A DNA stretch of 64,000 nucleotides, taken from positions 83,764,001-83,828,000 of the forward strand of contig CM077597.1 in assembly GCA_039654915.1 (NCBI GenBank), written 5' to 3'. Made by a program: the position numbers and the translations under genes. The notes below the pieces were generated by a model that searched no databases, was not told the DNA's origin, and worked only from the letters and a program-made list of their open reading frames with translations. The first letter of the stretch is position 1. Every line of letters begins with the position of its first letter. Positions 55,499-64,000 of this stretch are shown here, in pieces. The stretch is from Aquilaria yunnanensis (lineage: Eukaryota; Streptophyta; Magnoliopsida; Malvales; Thymelaeaceae).

Positions 55499-55723
55499 TT
55501 TGAGCTTGGTTTTGCAAGTTTTTGGTTCAAATCCTATGGTAGGCATCTTTGATCCTTGTAGGTTAGATCTAAGCTTATTAAATGGTTAGAAATGGTCTTA
55601 ATTTTGAGCCCTTGATGTCCAATTTGGTTGAATTCAAGCTTGGAACTCAAAAGGAACCCCATTGGAGCTAGGTTGAGCCTTTGGTGAATAATTGCTTGGA
55701 TTTGTGCAAATCTTCATTTGAGG
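55499..55723 (+). repeat. Chromovirus-type LTR, right part
   Basis: Continuation of the LTR interrupted by the solo LTR. Joining across one ATGCA copy gives an uninterrupted sequence. It is cut by the start of the Tat-type element at about 55724. Confidence 0.5.
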
Positions 55724-56694
55724 TGATAGCCAAAGGCTATTGCCTCCTCGATAGTAACTCCCTGCCAGAATATTGGCCGAGGAGTCTGACGTCACCCAAG
55801 AGAGGATCTTTTCATTGACCTCGGAAGGTGCGAAGTCAAACACTATGAGCTCGAGACTTTGGTTAGCTCGTCAGGAATTCTGAGGACAACACCGTCTCCA
55901 TCGAGGGGCCAAACTGACCGTCTTCGGGTAAGAGAGCCATCTCTCTGAAGCAAGGGAGAATCTCCCCGAAGGCAGAGGCCCCGAAGAGGTCTTCCCCGAA
56001 CAAGAAACACCTGAACAAGGGAATCCCCGAACTATGGGTGTGAGTCCCGAAGAAGGTGTTCATCAAGGGAACTCCCAGAACTATGGGATAGATCCCGAAG
56101 GAGGTGCTCGCACCGAAGGACGGATAGAATCTGAAGAGGGTGCACGCACCGAAGGGCGACCTCGCCCAGGGGACCTCGGGAGTACGGTATGAGCATTTAA
56201 GGAGCCTCTGACATGTCGCCCACAAGCCCTACACGTCACATCTGAACGGTGAACTGACACGCCGCAGCCGCCCCAGTCCTGACACAACCTGTCCAGGTCC
56301 AGGGCTAAAGGAGGCTGTAAACGGCTGCCTGTCCCCTAGGTCCAAAAATACAGATCAAGTCCGACCGAACACGTGTCATGATCTGAACGGACCAGCTACT
56401 CCTATAAATACTAGGAAATGGGACTGGGCAAAGGATGGGCATTTTCCTCCCTCTGAGAAAACACAAAACAGGCAAGACACTTGATCCCTTAGTGTTCTTC
56501 CTCCACTTTCACTCAGAAAACTGACTTGGGCGTCGGAGGGTCCTCCCCGGAAAAGCAAACCGGGGACCTCCTAACCTCTTCTTTGAGCCTTTCAGGCACA
56601 CTCAGCTGGGAAACCAGAGCTCCAGGCGCTCGCCTCCTCAGGAAGTCCTTCCACCTGTCAACATGACAGCAAACGAAGATGCCTTGGGGCATCA
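55724..56694 (+). repeat. 5' LTR of the Tat-type element (about 0.97 kb)
   Basis: It starts TGATAGCCAAAGGC and ends ggggcatca, two bases before the primer site. GC-rich, with repeated cccgaa/gaagg words. The start is judged from the change in base composition and the TG, because the 3' LTR is not available for comparison. Confidence 0.65.
56403..56410 (+). promoter_or_regulatory. TATA box of the Tat-type LTR
   Basis: ctcctataaatactagg, about 290 bp before the LTR end. Transcription would start near 56435. Confidence 0.75.
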
Positions 56695-56696
56695 TT

Positions 56697-56714
56697 TGGC
56701 GCCGTCTGTGGGAA
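56697..56714 (+). other. Primer-binding site
   Basis: tggcgccgtctgtgggaa follows the LTR end after two bases. This is a recurrent post-LTR sequence in plant gypsy elements. I am not certain which tRNA it pairs with. Confidence 0.65.
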
Positions 56715-56863
56715 ACTATTCCCAGGTAGCTGTTGTCGAAACTCGGCGTTCGAAGGAAAAAGGACTCCCGAAGCCCCCGTCCGCGCCTGAGACCCAACCG
56801 GCTACCGAACAAAGTCCCCCAGAGACTTCCTTGCCTGAAGAGGAACGCCCTCTTGTCATCACC

Positions 56864-58294
56864 ATGGGTTTTTTACGAGACTTTCAGAGGTCTGTTGCGG
56901 CTGAAATGACACAACAGATAGACCGAAGATGGCCGCAACCAGCCCAGGCACAAAAACCCACTTCGACAGCACGACTTCGGGAGAAAAGCCCAAGGGCAAC
57001 CCATCATAGCTCGGGAAGTGGGGAGCCACGGGAAGAGTCCTCGACAGATAACTTGCCCCTCGGAGCACGGCTGGCGGAGAGAGCGAGGCCTGAACGACCC
57101 GAAGTCCCGTCCAGAAGAAGTTTGTCGCCAGAGGAAAGGTCCCCCTCACCTCGGTACCGAAGTCGCTCACCGAAGAGACGGCAACAGTCCTTTTACCCAA
57201 GAACCTCCAAGCACCAGGAAGAGGAGCCCAGTGCTACGCTCCTCCTGGAGAAAGTCTTGGCAAGACTGGAGAGAGTGGAACAGCAGGTGGCACGCAAGCC
57301 TGTTTGGGCCAGGCTAACTGAAACCGTCTCTGGAGAGGAAACTCCTTTCGCCCGAACAGTGGTCGAGGCGGCCATGCCAAGTGACTTCAGGCTACCTCGG
57401 CTAGAGACCTATGAGGGTCGGACTGATCCCCAGGCCCACCTAACAAAGTATAAACGCAGCATGGTGCTACACGGGGCTGATGATGCTACACTCAGCAAGT
57501 GCTTTGAAGTCACCCTCGCAGGACCAGCAACTGCCTGGTACAATTCCCTGCCTCCCGGAAACATCAGGGGGTTCCAGGATCTGTCCACAGCGTTCACCCA
57601 ACAGTTCATTGGGAGCAAGCCGACGGCGAAGATGCCCGTCCAGATGTTCGACATAGCACAAAGAAACAGGGAGACCATCCGTGACTATGTCGAGAGGTTC
57701 AACAGAGAGGCTCTCTGTGTTCCGGACTTTCGTCCCGAAATCCGCATCCTCGCCATGACGAGGGGCCTCCGGAGGGATTCGCACTTGTTTTATGAATTCT
57801 CCAAAGATCCCCCGGACACGCTGGGAGAATTCTACCGAATGGCTGAACAACATATGACAGCTGAAGAGCTGAGAATGACTGGACCGAAGGCTGACCATAT
57901 TCACACTCGTGGCAAAGGATCCAGCCAGCAAGCCCAGTGTCCAACGGAACAGTTAGGGCGACCTCGGAGAATGCGAGTAGGAGGAACGAAGCCCCAAAAC
58001 TTTACACCTCTGAGCACCACGAGGGCTAACGTCCTCATGGCGTTGGAAAAACAGGGGGCTCAAATCCAACGACCGAGGGGCATGACTGCTGACAATAGAA
58101 GGAACATGAAGAAGTTCTGTCAGTTCCACCGTGATCACGGTCATGACACCGAAGACTGCTTTCAGTTGAAAAAGTACATTGAATCACTGATAAAGCAGGG
58201 CCAGCTTCGGCGTTATTTGAGAATGCCTTCCCCGAAGGGGAAAAAAGAGGAAGAAGGAAAGCCCGATGACGAGGATTACGATTCAGACAGGTGA
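56864..58294 (+). CDS. Tat-type gag
   Basis: I take the ATG at 56864 (MGFLRDFQRSVAAEM) because the earlier in-frame ATG at 56663 lies inside the LTR, before the primer site. The N-terminal half is Arg/Ser/Pro/Glu-rich and disordered. The gag core (about residues 165-330 from this start) has DFRLPRLETYEGRTDPQAHL, WYNSLPPGNIRGFQDLSTAF and RDYVERFNREAL. A knuckle CQFHRDHGHDTEDC lies near the end. The product forms the particle and packages RNA. The frame stops at TGA (58292-58294), but the same frame continues coherently through an Arg-rich stretch into protease, so the stop is probably a mutation (CGA to TGA). Confidence 0.85.
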   Translation: MGFLRDFQRSVAAEMTQQIDRRWPQPAQAQKPTSTARLREKSPRATHHSSGSGEPREESSTDNLPLGARLAERARPERPEVPSRRSLSPEERSPSPRYRSRSPKRRQQSFYPRTSKHQEEEPSATLLLEKVLARLERVEQQVARKPVWARLTETVSGEETPFARTVVEAAMPSDFRLPRLETYEGRTDPQAHLTKYKRSMVLHGADDATLSKCFEVTLAGPATAWYNSLPPGNIRGFQDLSTAFTQQFIGSKPTAKMPVQMFDIAQRNRETIRDYVERFNREALCVPDFRPEIRILAMTRGLRRDSHLFYEFSKDPPDTLGEFYRMAEQHMTAEELRMTGPKADHIHTRGKGSSQQAQCPTEQLGRPRRMRVGGTKPQNFTPLSTTRANVLMALEKQGAQIQRPRGMTADNRRNMKKFCQFHRDHGHDTEDCFQLKKYIESLIKQGQLRRYLRMPSPKGKKEEEGKPDDEDYDSDR

Positions 58295-58402
58295 AGGAAC
58301 CGAAGTCCGAGAAGGCGTCCTCCACCTTCGGAAGGAGTAATACAGACGATCACAACCGGACTTCCATCCTCGAAAAGAAAAAGAAGGGCCAGAGAGATAG
58401 CG

Positions 58403-58915
58403 GTGATGGAATATCAGAGCCCAACGAAAAAATTGGCCCGCGAGGATGGCTCCACCATCGTATTTCCCCATGACGATCCATTGCTGATAATGGCGAGGAT
58501 AGGAAACTGGGACGTCAAGAGGGTACTGCTGGACGATGGGTCAAACGCAGACGTCTTGTTCTCACATTTGCTGCCAAGCTTGGGCGTATCCAGGAGTGAC
58601 CTCAAGGCTGTTACTTCACCCAGGTTCGGCGTAGGACCATCTGAGCTACCTGTCCTCGGGTGGATCGACCTCCCCTTGATGATGAAAGGAACTTCGGAGA
58701 AAGGAACTGCTGAGTTGTTCGCCTCTACCATGGCAAGATTCATAGTCATGGACGTTCCTTCGTCATACAACGCCATCCTCGGCAGACAGACACAGGGAAA
58801 TCTGCACATTCGCCCAGATGTAAAGTACTTGACCGTCACCTTCGCCACCAAGGAAGGAGACGCAAAGATCTTCATTGATCAAGGCGAGGTGAGAAAGGTG
58901 TTCGTCAGAGCATGA
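58403..58915 (+). pseudogene. Tat-type protease
   Basis: In frame with gag. It contains VKRVLLDDGSNADVLFSHLL (active site DDGS) and MDVPSSYNAILGRQTQGNLH (the ILGRP-type end, here ILGRQ). The order and spacing are those of retropepsin-like proteases in Ty3/gypsy elements. The ATG is not a true start. The segment ends at TGA (58913-58915) after VFVRA, and coherent translation resumes in the same frame immediately after it. Confidence 0.8.
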
Positions 58916-61119
58916 AAGGCTCCAGCAAGCAACTTAGCACATGCTGTAGAAGCAAAAGAGCTGGAAAGGGGCGAGGCAGAAGATCCCACAAAAGCGGAAA
59001 CAGAAGAAGTAGAGCTTGTCCCAGGCCATAATACCCGAATAGGGAAAAGCATGGCCGAAGGAGACAAGGAAAAACTTGTATCTTTTCTGCTCGCAAATAA
59101 AGATCTGTTCGCCTACTCGCCGAAGGACATGCCAGGGGTAAACCCTCGCGTAATCCAGCATAGCCTCAAAGCGAGTCCGGAAATAAAACCTGTCCGGAAA
59201 AAGAAACGGAGCATCTCAGCTCACAAAAGTGACTTCGTCAAGACCGAAGTCCAGCGTCTGATAGACGCTAGCGTTATCCGGGAGGTAAACTACCCCTAAT
59301 GGCTAAGCAACGTGGTAATTGCCACAAAAGAAGGAAGTAGTAAGCTCCGGATGTGCATCGACTTCAGAAATTTGAACGATGCTTGCCCGAAAGATTCGTA
59401 TCCTCTTCCGCCAATAGACCAACTGGTAGACTCAACTGCCGAGTACGGGCTCCTAAGTTTCCTGGACGCTTTCAGTGGGTATCATCAGATAAGGATGGAC
59501 CCCGAAGATGAAGAGAAGACTGCCTTCATCACTGAGGGAGGAACATATTGCTATATCAGGATGCCCTTCGGACTCAAAAATGCAGGAGCCACCTACCAGA
59601 GGCTGATGAACAAAGTCTTCAAAGACCAATTGGGGAGGAACATGGAGGTGTATGTTGATGATATGATAGTCAAAAGCAAACTGCCTGGCTACCACGTTGC
59701 AGATTTAGAGGAAACCTTCCACAAACTCAGAGCCTTCGGGATCCGCCTTAATCCTGAGAAATGCATCTTCGGGGTGACCTCGGGAAAGTTCCTTGGGTAC
59801 ATGGTATTCGAAAGAGGCATCGATGCTAACCCCGAGAAGATTAAGGCTCTGCTTGAATTCCGAACTCCTGCCACAGTCAAAGACGTGCAAAGGCTCACCG
59901 GAAGAATAACCTCTCTGAGCAGGTTTATTTCCAGGTACGGAGATAGGTGTCGACCCTTCTTCAAAGTCCTCACAAAGGCAGCAAAGATGGAAGGTGACCT
60001 CGGAAGGAATGGTCATCCTTGGGATGAAGATTGCCAAAAAGCCTGGGAAGAACTCAAAGTCTACTTGGCCAGCCTGCCGACCCTGCGGCAACCTCGGGAG
60101 GAAGAGCCCCTCGTATTATACCTCGCCGTCACAGAAAAAGCTGTGAGCTCGGTCCTCGTGAAAGAAGAAGGGCCAAAGCAATGGCCGGTCTACTATGTCA
60201 GCAAGTCCCTGCATGGCGCCGAAGTCAGGTACCCTTTGCTTCAAAAAGCCATATATGCCTTAGTGCTTGTAGGGAGAAGGTTGCGGCCATACTTTCAGGC
60301 TCACCCCATTATCGTCCGAAGTACCCTGCCTCTACGGGATGTTATGAGGAAAGTGGATCATTCGGGAAGGCTTTCCAAGTGGTGTATAGAGCTTGGCGAA
60401 CACGACATCACGTATGAGCCCCGGAAAGCTATAAAAGCTCAAGCTTTGGCAGACTTCATCGCCGAAGTACCAAATACCGAGGAGGGACATTCGTTTTCGG
60501 GCGAAGACGAGCCAGAATGGACGTTATATGTTGACGGGGCCTCAGGATCCGAACACCAGGGAGCTGGAGTGATTATCAGAGGCCCCGAAGGCCTAGAAGT
60601 AATTAAGGCCATCAAATTCAGTTTCAACGCCACCAACAATATGGCCGAGTATAAGGCCCTCATAGCAGGATTACGCCTGGCCAGAAAAATTGGCGTGAGA
60701 AACTTGAAAGCCCATAGTGATTCCCAGCTGGTGGTCCGGCAAATGGCAGGGGACTATGGCGCGAAAGACCCGACCTTGGCGAAATACCATGAGTTGGTAA
60801 CAAAGCTTATTCAGGAGTTCGACGCCGTGAAAATCGAGAACGTACCCCGACGAGAAAATGCTGAGGCAGACTGTTTGGCGAAGTCCAAAACTTGCACCGA
60901 AGTGCTAAGCCACCCCAGCATCGTGGTGTTAAGCATGGAGACCTCGGGGAAAGGATGGAAAGAACCAATCAAAACATATCTCGCAACCAACACACTCCCC
61001 GAAGACCCCAGCGAAGCCGCAAAAGTGCGAAGGCGCTCGGGACGTTTCTTCTTAATTGGAAAAGAACTATATCGGCAAGGATATGCAAATCCACTACAGA
61101 GGTGTGTTAGTGAAGAGGA
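58916..61119 (+). pseudogene. Tat-type RT, RNase H and archaeal-type RNase H
   Basis: In frame with protease, with one internal TAA (59297-59299). RT motifs are LRMCIDFRNLNDACPKD, FLDAFSGYHQIRMD, MPFGLKNAGATYQ and YVDDMIVKSK, all catalytic Asp intact. The linked RNase H spans about 60000-60460 (LVLYLAVTEKAVSSVLVKEE, KWCIELGEHDITYEPR). The archaeal-type RNase H (about 60515-60880) has LYVDGASGSEHQGAG, NMAEYKALIAGL (Glu intact), AHSDSQLV and AEADCLAKSK, a full DEDD set. Thus, apart from the stop, the enzyme core is well preserved, in contrast to the Ogre-like element. This makes the element's cDNA. Confidence 0.85.
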
Positions 61120-62191
61120 TACTGAAATGATCCTTGAAGAAGTTCACGAAGGTGCCTGTGGTTCGCACATTGGAACCGACGCCCTGGCAGCAGTGATACT
61201 TCGCCAAGGATACTTCTGGCCTACCCTGAGAAAGGACGCCAAGCAGTTCGTCCGGAAATGTGGTAGTTGCCAGAGACATGCGAACATCCAAAGAACACCC
61301 TCGGAGTTCGTGACTTCGGCAGACTATCCTTGGCCCTTCGCAGTTTGGGGCATAGATCTCATTGGGCCACTTCCAACGGCACCTGGAGGCGTAAAGTTCT
61401 GCGTAGTAGCAGTAGACTATTTCTCTAAGTGGGTCGAGGCAGAACCTCTGACAACTATCTCGGCAAAAGAAGTGTAGAAGTTCGTATGGAAAAACATCGT
61501 ATGCAGATTTGGCATACCGAGGGTACTCGTAGCTGACAATGGATCCCAGTTCACAGACAAAGGATTCCAAGAGTTCATTAGCGACCTTAGGACAAAAATG
61601 CACTTCGCCCCAGTAGCTCACCCCCAAAGTAATGGGCAGGTGGAAGTATCTAACAGGACCATAAAAGATGGTCTGAAAAAGAGACTGAGGGAAGCAAAAG
61701 GGAAATGGCCAGGAGAACTCCAGAGCGTGTTATGGAGTTACCGAACAACACCCCGAAGAGCCACAGGGGAAACGCCCTTTTCACTCGTCTTCGGCACAGA
61801 GGCCATCATCCCTGTCGAGGTAGTACAACCGTCAATACGAGTCCAAGTGTTCGATGAAAATGGAAATGACCTCGGCCTGAGAACCAAGCTCGACCTCCTC
61901 GGCGAACACAGAGAAGTAGTCGAGCTGAGAAGAAAAGCTTTCCAGCAAAGAGTAGCAGCAGCCATAAACCTACGCGCCAGGCCAAAGGGAATAAAACAGG
62001 GAGACCTCGTTCTCCGAAAGGCTGAATTTGCACCCCGAAAGCCATCCCACGGGGTACTTCGCGCAAATTGGGAAGGACCGTACCTGGTACTTGCCGAAGT
62101 ACGAAAAGGAGTTTATAAGCTCGGTGATGCCGAAGGCATAGAATTAAAAAACACTTGGCACTCAGAGGCCTTGAAAAAATTCTATGCCTAA
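61120..62191 (+). pseudogene. Tat-type integrase
   Basis: In frame with RT. The zinc finger has HEGACGSH, and later CGSCQRHA. The catalytic residues are D in WGIDLIG (about 61351), D in VADNGSQFT (about 61536) and E in NGQVEVSNRT (about 61645). A single TAG (61475-61477) splits the core between the first and second Asp; otherwise the frame is open to LKKFYA and the final stop. The C-terminal domain has GDLVLRKAEFAPRKPSHGVL and WEGPYLVLAEVRKGVYKLGD. No chromodomain. Confidence 0.88.
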
Positions 62192-62588
62192 AAGTTTGGT
62201 GGGAAGGTTGTATTGCACAAGTTGGACAAATTTGTCTAAGTAAAAAGTTCTGAAGAAGCACAAAACAAGAGTCTCAGAAAGCAATCGCCGAGGAAAGCAA
62301 AAGTAAGTTTTCCGAAGTCTCTTGAGCGAATATGTTCGGGACAAAGGAAAACAAGAGTATGGTTCTCCGAAGTCTCTTGAGCGAATATGTTCGGGACAAA
62401 GGAAAGCAAAAGTATGGTTTTCCGAAGTCTCTCGAGCGAATTATGTTCGGGACATAGGGAAACAAAGGGATCTGGAAAAAAATACTTAGCCAAATTTTTA
62501 TCTATTGAGCCAAAGAGTGCTTACAGAGAAGAAAGTTACTGAAAGACTACAAAAAAGAAGAAGAAAATGAAGACAAAAGGCCCTAGTA
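62192..62588 (+). other. Spacer after integrase
   Basis: No gene on the plus strand. It holds the 55-bp tandem repeat listed separately, then the 3' end of the antisense gene. Confidence 0.6.
62311..62475. repeat. Three tandem 55-bp units
   Basis: Units start at 62311, 62366 and 62421 with tccgaagtctcttgagcgaa followed by tatgttcgggacaaaggaaa. The third is slightly diverged. It lies directly after the integrase gene. Confidence 0.85.
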
Positions 62589-64000
62589 CTAAGGAACCTC
62601 GGCGTCTTGAGAACTGCCAGCCTCTGTGCCTTTGTCAGCAGCCTTCGGCGCCGAGGGAGAAGGAGGCAGTTTCAAGTGCTCGATCTTGGACCAAGTCCAC
62701 CGAGGCTCCTTGGGGATGTTCATGCCTTCCAGGAAGGAGAGGTCAAAATCTGGGAACTTCTGCAGAATTTGGTGCCGAGCAAGACAGAAGCCGTCTTGAA
62801 AGCCCAATTTCGTCATATCATCGGACTCCCGCTTCTTGACCGCCAAATCTGCATAGTCCTTCTCCAGATCTGTGTAATCCTTCTCTAGATCCTTAAGCTT
62901 TCTCTTCAATGCCTTCATCTTCTTCTTCTCTTCTGAAGGCTTCTTCAGAGATGCGACCTCGACTTCGAGCTGGGCCTTTTCCTCGAGCGTCTTCGCAAGG
63001 ATTACGTCACTTTCTGACTTATCCTTTTGAATCGCTTCTACGACCGAAGTCAGCTCCGCCATTCGAGAGCCGATGTCGGAAAGTTTCTAGGAGGTGCCTT
63101 TCTCAAGTTCCTCTTTCTCTTTTATGAACCCCTCCCGAAGATCAGCAATTTCCTTCTCTGAAGACTGCTTCAGCTGAGCATTGTCGGCAGCCAACGCCGA
63201 ACACTGGGCCTTCGTCTTGGTGTAAAGGTCCCAGAGTGACGCCCTCCGTTCTGTCTCTCGCGCCACCCGAACACGGAGCAACCCGACATACCCCATCAGC
63301 TGCAAAAAAAAAAGGGGCAAAACAAAGGGAAAATGACACTAAGTAAAAAGCAAAGGCGAAATTGGCGCGAAGGAAACAGTGAAGCATACCTGGGCGGCAT
63401 GTTCAGTGAGTTTGGTGGCCAAAGAGATGTCGCCTGGGTAAGCCTCCGTAAGGGCCTTATAAGAGGCCTCAGTAAACACCCCTTTGCACATCTGCCTGGC
63501 CATCTCGGGACAGTCCTCGGAGTACATATTCATGTCCTCCGTGAACGTCCAGAAGGGCTCCTTCAGAACTTTCCCTGCTGGGACTTGGGCATCCTGAAGG
63601 GCCCTCTTGCGGGCGTGTTCGGCAACCCAGTCAGGAGCGGCCACCTCCGATGCACAACAAGACAGGAAAATTGGTTAAGGCCAGAAAACCCTTAAGGACT
63701 TACAAGAGAAGAAAAGGGTTCTTCGACAAAATACAAACCTGCTGGCACCTCGGTAACGTCGTCGTCAAGAATCGACGTCGCCTCAGTAGAGATCCCCTTG
63801 CCTTTTATTTGGCGCCATTCCTCGGCAGAAGGGGTCTCCCCCCCATCGCCCTCCAGAAGGGCATGCGAAGGCGTGGGGCTTTGAGGAAGGACGTCGGAAG
63901 AAGGGACGTTGACAGAAGGAACCTCGGGCAAAGGGGCAGCAAGGTCTTCGGGCTCCTCGCCTACCTCTTCCAGAATTTGCGGAAGAGAGGAAGGAGCAGC
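62589..64000 (-). pseudogene. Antisense accessory gene (aORF) of the Tat-type element, coiled-coil protein, partial
   Basis: On the strand opposite gag-pol, with coding stretches 63739-64000 (open to the edge), 63390-63644, 63090-63299 and 62589-63086. The C-terminal part is a strong coiled coil (ALAADNAQLKQSSEKEIADL; KALKRKLKDLEKDYTDLEKD) followed by GFQDGFCLARHQILQKFPDF and DLSFLEGMNI, a wording I know from putative gypsy-type transposon proteins of plants. Stretches 2 and 3 join in phase across a canonical GT-AG intron (63300-63389). A second candidate intron (63645-63738) has GT-AG ends but does not keep phase. One in-frame TAG (63087-63089) may be a CAG-to-TAG change. The function is unknown; such antisense ORFs are recurrent in Tat-lineage elements. 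Confidence 0.7.
63300..63389 (-). other. GT-AG intron in the antisense gene
   Basis: The minus strand reads GCCCAG|gtatgc and tttttttttgcag|CTGATG. The 90-bp intron has a strong pyrimidine tract and separates two phase-0 exons. Confidence 0.75.

Larger units (their letters stand above)
55724..64000 (+). mobile_element. Tat-type Ty3/gypsy retrotransposon with antisense accessory gene, 3' end outside window
   Basis: A GC-richer element inserted in older AT-rich repeats: LTR, primer site, gag, protease, RT, RNase H, archaeal RNase H, integrase, a 55-bp tandem repeat, then an antisense gene. Gag and pol keep one frame from 56663 to 62191 with only four stops and no frameshift, so it is younger than the other elements here. 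The archaeal RNase H places it in the Tat branch. The 3' LTR lies beyond the right edge. Confidence 0.88.

Noticed and set aside
56663..56863. First ATG of the gag frame as the true start
   Set aside because: It lies upstream of the LTR end and primer site, so the natural start should be downstream; the ATG at 56864 was preferred.
61094..61627. Minus-strand 177-codon frame
   Set aside because: Antisense shadow of the integrase gene, whose motifs are clear.

Overview
The window looks like repeat-dense heterochromatin from a flowering plant, probably a eudicot. It is AT-rich and is built almost wholly of nested and decayed LTR retrotransposons, with LINE fragments, two non-autonomous DNA transposons and a decayed endogenous pararetrovirus. 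I see no ordinary single-copy host gene, tRNA, rRNA or CRISPR array. All assignments come from reading motifs by eye; no database search was possible.

Layout. 1-1189: AT-rich DNA with a Stowaway-like MITE and a LINE fragment. 1190-32360 reads as one minus-strand chromovirus-type Ty3/gypsy element broken by insertions. Its 3' LTR (1190-1541 plus 7595-9173) is split by a block of about 6 kb holding a LINE (with a hAT-type MITE inside it) and a Caulimoviridae-like endogenous pararetrovirus. Its integrase/chromodomain remnant is at 9174-10285, and a truncated 5' LTR with a decayed tRNA-Met primer site is at 31051-32360. Nested between them is a 20.6-kb minus-strand Ogre/Tat-type element (10286-30880). 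It has long LTRs, a tRNA-Arg primer site, gag, protease plus G-patch, RT/RNase H, archaeal-type RNase H and integrase.

The most unusual part lies between the Ogre-like integrase and its 3' LTR, on the same strand as gag-pol. This is a gene cassette with three tandem, diverged copies of an unrecognised 182-codon gene that has a basic arm and a C-x2-C-x4-C-x3-C cluster, plus an intronless pseudogene of the LONELY GUY (LOG) cytokinin-activating family. Three of the four genes have a TATA box in homologous upstream DNA. The cassette is followed by a roughly 18-copy tandem array with two potential hairpins per unit. It looks like an accessory module carried by a retrotransposon.

32600-38348: a second minus-strand chromovirus-type element (partial pol, gag, primer site, 5' LTR). 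38349-52912: degraded Athila-type pieces, namely a plus-strand gag/protease, two minus-strand ATHILA-domain remnants, a minus-strand gag fragment and tail-to-tail ends, along with other LTR pieces and a second LINE fragment. 52913-55723: a chromovirus-type LTR carrying a solo Ogre/Tat-type LTR with a perfect target-site duplication. 55724-64000: a more GC-rich plus-strand Tat-type element with LTR, gag and single-frame pol, broken only by in-frame stops. It also has an antisense accessory gene (minus strand, coiled coil, spliced) running off the right edge.

Almost everything is inactivated. Of the larger frames, the Ogre-like gag, its archaeal RNase H/integrase, two of the three cassette genes and the Tat-type gag are open over their visible length.
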